Source of the DNA: an uncultured Bacilli bacterium
GTDB taxonomy: Bacteria > Bacillota_I > Bacilli_A > RF39 > UBA660
Length of the DNA: 6,770 nt
Direction of reading: 5' to 3'
Assembly: GCA_947632685.1 (NCBI GenBank)
Contig: CANRQD010000072.1
Location: 1 to 6,770, forward strand
Part shown: positions 1 to 5,279 of the stretch, piece after piece
Position numbering within the stretch: position 1 is the stretch's first letter
Layout: every line of letters starts with the position of its first letter
Made by a program: the position numbers and the translations under genes
Notes under the pieces: model-generated
What the model saw: only the letters and a program-made list of their open reading frames with translations
Database searches by the model: none
What the model was told of the DNA's origin: nothing

Positions 1-1840
1 CACCGGCACCTCTTCCATCTGGAGTTGCACCTGTTTTTTTACCATACACAACATTTGATGTTATTGTAAGAATTGAAAGTGTATGTTTAGCTCCTTTATA
101 TAACTTATGTTTTCTTAGCTTTTCTATAAATAATTTAGCTAAATTAACCCCAATCTCATCAACTCTATCATCATCATTACCATATTTTGGAAAATCTCCC
201 TCTATATCAAAATCAATAGCAATACCCTCTTCATTCCTAATTGGTTTTACTTTAGCATATTTAATTGCAGATAATGAATCAACTGCAACAGAAAATCCTG
301 CTATACCAAAAGCCATAAGTCTATTTACATTAGTATCATGCAAAGCCATTTGTCCTGCTTCATAAGCATATTTATCATGCATATAATGAATAATATTCAT
401 TGCATCAACATAAGTTTTAGCAACTTTTTCAAGAACTTTATCATAACTTTTCATTACTTTATCGTAATTCAAAATTTCGTCATCCATTTTATCAATTCCA
501 TCTACAATTAAACCACCTTTCATTTCATCAATTCCACCATTAATTGAGTATAAAAGTGATTTAGCTAAATTACATCTAGCTCCAAAAAATTGCATATCAC
601 GACCAACTCTCATTGCAGATACACAACAAGCAATTGCGTAATCATCTCCATATAGAGGTCTCATTACATCATCATTTTCATATTGAATAGAATCTGTAAG
701 AATAGATATTTTAGCACAATATTTTTTAAAATTAACTGGCAACTTTTCTGACCATAAAACTGTTAAATTTGGTTCTGGAGATGATGATAAATTAATTAAT
801 GTATGTAAATATCTAAATGAATTTTTTGTAACAAGAGGTTTTAAATCATTAGTTAATCCACCAATTGACTCTGTAACCCAAGTTGGATCTCCTGCAAATA
901 AATCATTATATTCAGGAGTACGTAAATGTCTAGCTAAGCGAAGTTTTATAATAAATTGATCAACAATTTCTTGCGCTTCTTCTTCAGTAATTGTTCCTTC
1001 TTTTAAATCCCTTTCAATGTAAATATCTAAAAAAGTAGATGTTCTACCTAAACTCATTGCTGCTCCATTATTCTCTTTAATTGCAGCCAAATATCCAAAA
1101 TATACCCATTGAGTTGCTTCTTTAGCATTTGCTGCTGGCAAAGATATATCAAAACCATAACTTGATGCCATAGCTTTAATTTCACCTAAAGCTTTTATTT
1201 GCATACTTACTTCTTCTCTAAGACGAATTATTTCTTCAGTAATTTCTACTTTTTCTAATTCAACTAAATCTTTTTTCTTTTCTTCTACTAGAAAATCAAT
1301 ACCATATAAAGCAATTCTTCTATAGTCTCCTATTATTCTTCCTCTTCCATATGCATCTGGAAGTCCTGTCAATAAACCTACATGTCTTGCTTTTCTAATA
1401 TCACTTGTATATGCATCAAAAACACCATCATTATGAGTTTTTCGATACATTGTAAATTTTTCTTCTACATCTTTATCCCAAGTGTAACCATATGCTTTTA
1501 ATGATTCTCTTACCATACGAACTCCACCAAAAGGATTAACTATTCTTTTAAGTGGTGCATCTGTTTGTAATCCAAAAATTACTTCATTATCTTTATCAAT
1601 ATATCCTGGAGCATAATTATTGATTCCAGAAACAGTTTTTGTATCTACATCGAGTATACCTTTTTTTAATTCCTCCTGAATCAATTTTTCACATTTAGAC
1701 CAAACTTTTTTAGTTTTATCAGTTGGTCCAACTAAAAAATTATCATCACCTTCATATAATGTATAGTTATTTATAATAAAATCAGAAACGTCTACTTTTT
1801 CTTTCCAATTTTTTCCTTTAAACTCTCTATAAAAATCCAT
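1..1840 (-). CDS. pflB: Pyruvate formate-lyase (formate C-acetyltransferase), 5' part, cut by window edge
   Basis: This enzyme converts pyruvate and CoA to acetyl-CoA and formate by glycyl-radical chemistry in the cytoplasm of anaerobic fermenters. The first 613 codons are present and open; E. coli PflB is about 760 residues. Residues 395-412 read PLYGDDYAIACCVSAMRV. C405-C406 match the catalytic Cys418-Cys419 pair of E. coli. GLPDAYGRGRIIGDYRR and, after the cysteines, MQFFGAR and NLAKSLLYSINGG are further hallmarks that separate true PFL from glycerol or choline lyases of the same superfamily. The glycyl-radical segment (RVSGY in the family) lies beyond base 1, as would any pflA activase gene. 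The ATG at 1840 is preceded by GAAGG (1847-1851) with a 6-nt gap and by a strong promoter. Identity is near certain; only completeness is unknown. Confidence 0.97.
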   Translation of the reverse strand, partial: MDFYREFKGKNWKEKVDVSDFIINNYTLYEGDDNFLVGPTDKTKKVWSKCEKLIQEELKKGILDVDTKTVSGINNYAPGYIDKDNEVIFGLQTDAPLKRIVNPFGGVRMVRESLKAYGYTWDKDVEEKFTMYRKTHNDGVFDAYTSDIRKARHVGLLTGLPDAYGRGRIIGDYRRIALYGIDFLVEEKKKDLVELEKVEITEEIIRLREEVSMQIKALGEIKAMASSYGFDISLPAANAKEATQWVYFGYLAAIKENNGAAMSLGRTSTFLDIYIERDLKEGTITEEEAQEIVDQFIIKLRLARHLRTPEYNDLFAGDPTWVTESIGGLTNDLKPLVTKNSFRYLHTLINLSSSPEPNLTVLWSEKLPVNFKKYCAKISILTDSIQYENDDVMRPLYGDDYAIACCVSAMRVGRDMQFFGARCNLAKSLLYSINGGIDEMKGGLIVDGIDKMDDEILNYDKVMKSYDKVLEKVAKTYVDAMNIIHYMHDKYAYEAGQMALHDTNVNRLMAFGIAGFSVAVDSLSAIKYAKVKPIRNEEGIAIDFDIEGDFPKYGNDDDRVDEIGVNLAKLFIEKLRKHKLYKGAKHTLSILTITSNVVYGKKTGATPDGRGAG

Positions 1841-1875
1841 AAACTACCTTCTTTCTTATGCTTTCTCTAGTAGCT

Positions 1876-1904
1876 ATTATAACAAAAAAGATAGCTTATG
1901 AAAA
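1876..1904 (-). promoter_or_regulatory. Predicted vegetative (SigA-type) promoter of pflB with extended -10
   Basis: On the minus strand a perfect TATAAT lies at 1881-1876 with TG one base upstream (1884-1883), giving the extended -10 form TGTTATAAT. At 17 bp spacing the -35 hexamer is TTTTCA (1904-1899), a 4/6 match to TTGACA. The predicted start near 1869 gives a leader of about 30 nt before the pflB ATG at 1840. A 6-bp inverted repeat, AGCTAT (1872-1877) and ATAGCT (1891-1896), brackets the -10 and could be an operator or chance. No clear Rex or FNR type site is visible. Confidence 0.6.
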
Positions 1905-1914
1905 CTATTCTTTT
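1884..1914 (-). terminator. Weak candidate intrinsic terminator after ylmC
   Basis: On the minus strand the arms AAAAG-A-ATAG (1914-1905) and CTAT-CTTTT (1894-1886) can pair over 8-9 bp with one bulged A and a 10-nt loop. A run of six T (1889-1884) follows the C at 1890, and the 3' arm partly uses it. The stem has only two G-C pairs, so it is weak. It sits 46 nt beyond the ylmC stop and overlaps the -35/spacer of the pflB promoter. Readthrough from sigG-ylmC into pflB therefore remains possible. Confidence 0.3.
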
Positions 1915-1959
1915 ATAACTTTACTTTATCTTGTCACTTTAAAACTAATAATAAAAATA

Positions 1960-2202
1960 TTATCTTTGATCAGTTCCTTCACTCTTTTGTACAAGAATAA
2001 CATCTTCACCTATTTTAGTTATATCTTTCCATAAAACTACCCTATCTTCTTCTCTATTAAAGGAAAAAAATTTTTTATTTGATTCAATTACTAAAGACTC
2101 TATATTTCCATCATACCCAACATTAACATCTATTATATTTCCAATATTCTTACCATCAAATACATTTACAATATTCTTACTCTGTAAATCAGAAAGTTTC
2201 AT
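1960..2202 (-). CDS. ylmC: YlmC/YmxH-family PRC-barrel sporulation protein
   Basis: This is an 80-residue single PRC-barrel domain protein, the usual size for the YlmC/YmxH family. It starts MKLSDLQSKNIVNVFDGKNIG and shows the family's closing pattern, W58 then KIGEDVILV at 63-71. It has no signal peptide or membrane segment, so it is cytosolic. The biochemical role of the family is unknown; its members occur in endospore formers and are commonly found beside sigG, as here. The ATG at 2202 follows AGGTGG with a 4-nt gap. The gene starts 58 nt after the sigG stop with no terminator visible between, so the two are probably cotranscribed. The B. subtilis paralogue YmxH has the same fold; location next to sigG favours the ylmC name. 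The last nine residues are polar and variable. Confidence 0.88.
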   Translation of the reverse strand: MKLSDLQSKNIVNVFDGKNIGNIIDVNVGYDGNIESLVIESNKKFFSFNREEDRVVLWKDITKIGEDVILVQKSEGTDQR

Positions 2203-2260
2203 AAGACCACCTATTTAAGTATATGAATATCAATAATGTTTTTTTCACAATTAATATAAA

Positions 2261-3037
2261 TTATTTTAATACCTTTTTAAGGGAACTTATGGCAGATTTT
2301 TCTATTCTAGATACTTGTGCCTGACTAATAGATAATTCTTCCGCAATTTCCATTTGAGTTTTGCCAATTACAAATCTTTGATCTAAGATATGCTGTTCTC
2401 TTTCACTTAAATTATCTATTGCTTCATTTAAAGCTAATTTCACTTCCATATCTTCACTATTTGTTTTTTTATCTTCTATTTGATCACATAAATATATTGT
2501 ATCGCCTCCATCATTATATATAGCCTCAAACATGCTAATGGGTTCTTTTAATGAGTCTAGAGAATTAACTATATCAAATGTCGTAACACCTAATTCTTTA
2601 GCAATATCCTCTATTTGAGGTTCTATACCATATTTTGAAATATATTCCTCTTTATATTTTAATGTTTTATAAGCTATGTCTTTTAATGACCTACTAACTC
2701 TTATACTATTATTATCACGGATATATCTTCTAACTTCCCCTAAAATCATTGGAACTGCATAAGTCGAAAATCTAACCTCATGTGAAAGATCAAAATTATC
2801 GATTGCCTTTAAAAGACCCACACATCCTACTTGAAATAAATCATCCATATTATCACATTTATTATTAAATCTTTTTAATATTGATAATACCAATTTTAAA
2901 TTTCCATTAACTAAATCATCTCTAGCAAATAAATCACCATCATGCATTTTTTTAAATAACTCATTCATTTCTTGATTACTTAATACTTTAATATTTGCTG
3001 TGTTCACACCACTAATTTCTACTTTGTGGCGTGCCAT
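2261..3037 (-). CDS. sigG: RNA polymerase sporulation sigma factor SigG (late forespore)
   Basis: SigG directs RNA polymerase to late forespore genes (DNA protection, germination, signalling to the mother cell) after engulfment. From the ATG at 3037 the protein is 258 residues (260 in B. subtilis). It opens with the SigG-typical RHKVEISGVNT. Region 2 carries DDLFQVGCVGLLKAIDNFD (65-83) and VRFSTYAVPMILGEVRRYIRDN (88-109). The linker FEAIYNDGGD (170-179) is diagnostic of SigG/SigF. The region 4 helix-turn-helix is at about 226-252 (GKTQMEIAEELSISQAQVSR). The VNGN stretch around 43-46 is as in B. subtilis SigG. An in-frame ATG at 3055 would add six residues but lies on the edge of the Shine-Dalgarno sequence, so 3037 is preferred. 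The spoIIGA and sigE genes that precede sigG in many Bacillota are absent here; a thioredoxin-like gene and a terminator lie upstream instead. Confidence 0.96.
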   Translation of the reverse strand: MARHKVEISGVNTANIKVLSNQEMNELFKKMHDGDLFARDDLVNGNLKLVLSILKRFNNKCDNMDDLFQVGCVGLLKAIDNFDLSHEVRFSTYAVPMILGEVRRYIRDNNSIRVSRSLKDIAYKTLKYKEEYISKYGIEPQIEDIAKELGVTTFDIVNSLDSLKEPISMFEAIYNDGGDTIYLCDQIEDKKTNSEDMEVKLALNEAIDNLSEREQHILDQRFVIGKTQMEIAEELSISQAQVSRIEKSAISSLKKVLK

Positions 3038-3044
3038 ATAAAAA

Positions 3045-3052
3045 TCTCCTTT
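3045..3052 (-). promoter_or_regulatory. Strong ribosome binding site that fixes the sigG start
   Basis: The minus strand reads AAAGGAGA with a 7-nt gap to the ATG at 3037. The more upstream in-frame ATG (3055-3053) directly abuts this motif and has no Shine-Dalgarno of its own. The conserved SigG N-terminus (RHKVE) also begins right after the 3037 start. Confidence 0.85.
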
Positions 3053-3058
3053 CATATC

Positions 3059-3088
3059 TGTTATGGTAAGATATAAAAAAATATATAC
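3059..3088 (-). promoter_or_regulatory. Candidate SigG/SigF-type promoter of sigG
   Basis: On the minus strand GTATA (3088-3084) fits the SigG -35 pattern GHATR. After exactly 18 bp, CATAACA (3065-3059) fits the SigG -10 pattern CATNHTA at six of seven positions. The spacing is the one expected for SigG, and autoregulation of sigG by SigG is known in B. subtilis. The -10 does not begin with the GG expected for SigF. The predicted start would fall close to the ribosome binding site at 3052, giving a very short leader. High AT content makes chance matches more likely, so this is an inference. Confidence 0.45.
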
Positions 3089-3114
3089 AAAAAAGACTAT
3101 ATTTTTATAGTCTT
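3089..3114 (-). terminator. Intrinsic terminator of the GH94-pgi-to-thioredoxin unit
   Basis: The minus strand holds a perfect 9-bp stem, AAGACTATA (3114-3106) and TATAGTCTT (3101-3093), with a 4-nt AAAA loop and a run of six T ending at 3089. It lies 21 nt beyond the stop of the thioredoxin-like gene. On the plus strand the same hairpin lacks a long T run, so it acts mainly on minus-strand transcripts. It separates the upstream operon from sigG, whose candidate -35 begins at the very next base. Confidence 0.82.
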
Positions 3115-3135
3115 ATGCATTTTTATAAAGTTTAA

Positions 3136-3819
3136 CTATTTTATTTTTTTTATACCATCAATATATATTCTTTTTAACTCATTATATTCTTTATTAGATA
3201 ATTTTTCATTTTCACTTTTATTAGACTCTACTGTAGATACATGCATTTTTTTAATTTCACCATTTTTAATAAATAAAACTGTTGGAAAATATAATCTTTT
3301 TATAGATTCATCATTTAAACCTTCATATACCTCAGCTTTATCCCCTAGTAACTTTAATATTTCATAATATTCATCACTACCATTACGTAATGTTAAAATT
3401 TCACCATCTGAGCCTAAATATTTTTCATCTCTAGCACCATAATCATTATAATAATATAATTTATCAATACCCATTTCATTTTTAGCATCTAATAAAACTT
3501 CTACCGCGCTTCTACACCACGAACATTGTGGATATCCAAAATAAATAATTCCCGTTTTATTTTTCATAAAATCAACTGTTTCTTTTCCACTTAAATATTT
3601 AACGCCATTATTTTCTACAATATTAACATTAATATACTTATTACCAGAAAGATCTTTCTTATTATTATATTTTTCATATTCCCTTTTAAAATATTTTTCA
3701 TCCTTAGTTAATTTATTTTTTGATATTGTTATAGATGATAAAATAGTTGTTATAATTAATAAAAAAACTATAAGATAGATAATTTTATTATTACTTTTTT
3801 TATTCTTATTTTTTTTCAT
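3136..3819 (-). CDS. Membrane-anchored thioredoxin-fold protein with CSWC motif
   Basis: This 227-residue protein has a Lys/Asn-rich N-terminus (1-12) and one hydrophobic segment at about 13-32. That predicts an anchor with the rest outside the membrane (N-in, positive-inside). A thioredoxin-like domain follows: a beta strand IIYFGYP leads into C99-S-W-C102 (QCSWCR), and the cis-proline motif YFPTVLFI has its Pro at 179. Between these lies an insert of about 75 residues rich in Tyr and charged residues. Such proteins are often annotated as thioredoxin family or bacteriocin transport accessory proteins. The active site suggests a thiol-disulfide oxidoreductase, but substrate and direction are unknown. 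The ATG at 3819 begins 2 nt after the preceding stop, with GGAAGTG inside that gene's last codons as ribosome binding site. It is the last gene of the unit and ends in TAG before a strong terminator. Confidence 0.8.
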   Translation of the reverse strand: MKKNKNKKSNNKIIYLIVFLLIITTILSSITISKNKLTKDEKYFKREYEKYNNKKDLSGNKYINVNIVENNGVKYLSGKETVDFMKNKTGIIYFGYPQCSWCRSAVEVLLDAKNEMGIDKLYYYNDYGARDEKYLGSDGEILTLRNGSDEYYEILKLLGDKAEVYEGLNDESIKRLYFPTVLFIKNGEIKKMHVSTVESNKSENEKLSNKEYNELKRIYIDGIKKIK

Positions 3820-3821
3820 AA

Positions 3822-4253
3822 TTAGTCACTTCCGATTACACTTATAATATTTTTTAATAATCTTTCTTTATCAATAACTGATCTTTTTTTAGGTCCTTTT
3901 ACATTATAATGTTTTCTTAATTTTATATTTTTTGCTTTTATTTCCATTAAATAATCAATACTAGCTTCATCATAAAAATAACCATATTGATTTAGAACAT
4001 AAGCTTTCTTTGATAAAGCAATAACTGCTATTCCATAGTCTCCAGTTAATACTAAGTCACCACACTGCAACTCATTTTCAATTAATAAATCAACTGCATT
4101 ATTTGAAACTGAGGTTACAACAACTTTTGCATAACTATCATTAATTACATGTGATGTATCTACATAAATTATAACCCCTTTCAAATATTTTTTGCAAACA
4201 CTAATTATTTCATTAATATTAGGAAAAGCATCACCATCTATTAAAACTCTCAT
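3822..4253 (-). CDS. YaiI/YqxD (UPF0178, DUF188) family protein
   Basis: This 143-residue cytosolic protein belongs to the widespread UPF0178 family, which has a PIN-like or NYN-like fold and no established function. The N-terminus MRVLIDGDAFPN corresponds to the family's VDADACP. D6 and D8 are kept, but Ala is replaced by Gly and the usual Cys by Phe10. Further family marks are NNAVDLLIE (D55), GDLVLTGDYGIA (D66, D72), LNQYGYFYD and GPKKRS (120-125). These acidic residues would form the putative metal site of a nuclease-like fold. The length matches the family (about 145-155). The ATG overlaps the TGA of the pseudouridine synthase gene in an ATGA arrangement and there is no strong ribosome binding site, so translation is probably coupled. 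Family membership is secure; a nuclease role is only inferred. Confidence 0.88.
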   Translation of the reverse strand: MRVLIDGDAFPNINEIISVCKKYLKGVIIYVDTSHVINDSYAKVVVTSVSNNAVDLLIENELQCGDLVLTGDYGIAVIALSKKAYVLNQYGYFYDEASIDYLMEIKAKNIKLRKHYNVKGPKKRSVIDKERLLKNIISVIGSD

Positions 4254-5095
4254 ATCAATAATTTAAATTCACTTGGTATATCTACAGTGAATGTAATTTC
4301 TTTCTTTAGCATTGGATAAAATAATTTTAGTTTATTTGCATGTAAATAAAGTCTATTATATTTTTTCTCATCATTACCATATTTTTTATCACCAAGAATA
4401 GGATAATTAATATTAGCAAATTGAACTCTTATTTGATTCTTTCTACCGGTTTCGATATTTATTTTTAATAAACTATAATTATCATTTTCTTTTATTACTT
4501 CATAATTTGTTATAGCGTCTTTTCCATAATCCTTTTTTGTTACATAAACAAAGTTAGTTTTTGTTTGTGCAAGCTTATTTATTAATTTTCCTTTTTTGTT
4601 ATCTAATTTACCATTAATTATTGCTGTATATTCTCTTAATTTAACAATATTATTCCAATCTTTTTGAAGCTTATTTTTTGTTTTTTCATCTTTTGCTAAT
4701 AAAACAATTCCACTAGTATCTTTATCTAATCTATGAACTATAAAAACCTTATTATTTTTATTTTTACTTTTTAAATATTCACTTACATAATGATATAAAG
4801 TTTTTTCTTTTTCTTTATTAGTTGAAATAGTTAAAAGTCCACTAGGCTTATTAACAACTATTATATATTGATCTTCATAAATAATATCAAATAATAAATT
4901 ATTATTACTTTTATTTTTAGTATCAATTAAAATAACCATATCTTTATATATTTTATAATCATATTTAGTAGTTTTAACATTATTTACATAAATTAATCCA
5001 TGAGTCAAATATGATTTTATCTTCTTTTTAGGAATATCTAAATTATCATATAAATAATTTAATAAAGTATCATCTTTTTTTACCATTAATTTCAT
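4250..5095 (-). CDS. RluA-family RNA pseudouridine synthase
   Basis: This enzyme isomerises specific uridines in RNA to pseudouridine; family members act on 23S rRNA or tRNA. The 281 residues contain an N-terminal S4-like RNA-binding domain (about 1-58, including KKIKSYLTHGLIYVNN) and then the catalytic domain. Motif I, VNKPSGLL, is at 81-88. The catalytic motif HRLDKDTSG is at 121-129 with D124 as the nucleophile-type aspartate. The C-terminal GRKNQIRVQF (217-226) and ILGDKKYG (233-240) are also typical. Length and order fit RluC/RluD/YlyB-type enzymes; which uridine is targeted cannot be told, so no symbol is given. The ATG at 5095 follows GGGAGG (5106-5111) with a rather long 10-nt gap; this site lies inside the preceding small ORF. 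The stop overlaps the next gene's start by 4 nt. Confidence 0.94.
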   Translation of the reverse strand: MKLMVKKDDTLLNYLYDNLDIPKKKIKSYLTHGLIYVNNVKTTKYDYKIYKDMVILIDTKNKSNNNLLFDIIYEDQYIIVVNKPSGLLTISTNKEKEKTLYHYVSEYLKSKNKNNKVFIVHRLDKDTSGIVLLAKDEKTKNKLQKDWNNIVKLREYTAIINGKLDNKKGKLINKLAQTKTNFVYVTKKDYGKDAITNYEVIKENDNYSLLKINIETGRKNQIRVQFANINYPILGDKKYGNDEKKYNRLYLHANKLKLFYPMLKKEITFTVDIPSEFKLLI

Positions 5096-5097
5096 AA

Positions 5098-5190
5098 TTA
5101 ATATTCCTCCCTAAATATATTATAATATAACCATTTTAATTTATCTTGAAAAACATCTGATATTATTTTTAAATTATCATATTTTCCCAT
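5098..5190 (-). CDS. Candidate 30-residue small ORF between pgi and the pseudouridine synthase gene
   Basis: An ATG at 5190 opens 30 codons ending in TAA 2 nt before the downstream ATG. The protein begins MGKYDNLKIISDVFQ and ends YYNIFREEY. Its last codons include the downstream gene's GGGAGG ribosome binding site, a typical operon arrangement. The amino-acid mix looks protein-like (alternating hydrophobic and charged residues, one Trp, probably helical), and the frame is open for six further codons upstream of the ATG. No good Shine-Dalgarno precedes this ATG. I do not recognise a family. The ORF may be a real small protein or the intact 3' end of the decayed gene described in the overlapping pseudogene entry. 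Confidence 0.3.
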   Translation of the reverse strand: MGKYDNLKIISDVFQDKLKWLYYNIFREEY

Positions 5191-5271
5191 TTGACTAATC
5201 TTACCATTCTATAAAATCATCTATATATACCTTATATTATAAATACTTTTACACAAACTATCTTTGTTCAT
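5098..5271 (-). pseudogene. Possible decayed small gene (about 57 codons) between pgi and the pseudouridine synthase gene
   Basis: An ATG at 5271, with GAGGG 4 nt upstream just after the pgi stop, starts MNKDSLCKSIYNIR. The frame is then broken by TAG at 5223-5221 and TAG at 5211-5209. It reopens in the same frame and continues without a stop to TAA at 5098. Between the breaks, another frame reads the protein-like YIDDFIEW. Removing one TA from the TATATATA run (about 5229-5222) and one T just after the TGG codon would join all parts into a single protein of about 56 residues. The layout (ribosome binding site after pgi, stop 2 nt before the next gene) is that of an operon gene. This suggests a two-indel pseudogene, or sequencing error, but chance in AT-rich DNA is not excluded. 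No homologue is recognised. Confidence 0.33.
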
Positions 5272-5279
5272 AAATCCCT

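Noticed and set aside
2203..2260. A separate SigG-type promoter for ylmC in the 58-nt gap
   Set aside because: A CATTATT resembles a -10, but no GHATR box is present 18 bp upstream. Cotranscription with sigG is the simpler reading.
3038..3055. Upstream in-frame ATG giving a six-residue longer SigG
   Set aside because: The ATG at 3055-3053 abuts the AAAGGAGA ribosome binding site that serves the ATG at 3037, has no Shine-Dalgarno of its own, and lies before the conserved SigG N-terminus. It would also lie outside, or at the extreme end of, a transcript from the candidate promoter.
4250..4252. TGA read as Trp, as in Mollicutes
   Set aside because: Trp is encoded by TGG throughout, and the TGA at the end of the pseudouridine synthase falls where the family ends, inside a classic ATGA overlap.
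5119..5124. TATAAT on the minus strand upstream of the pseudouridine synthase gene as a separate promoter
   Set aside because: No acceptable -35 lies at 16-18 bp, the site falls inside the small ORF, and such hexamers are frequent by chance in this AT-rich DNA. An internal promoter is possible but not supported.
5209..5271. TAG recoded as an amino acid so that pgi-to-pseudouridine-synthase intergenic DNA encodes a 57-codon protein
   Set aside because: pgi and the thioredoxin-like gene both end naturally in TAG at sensible family ends, and no long gene in the window has an internal TAG. Indel decay explains the pattern more simply.
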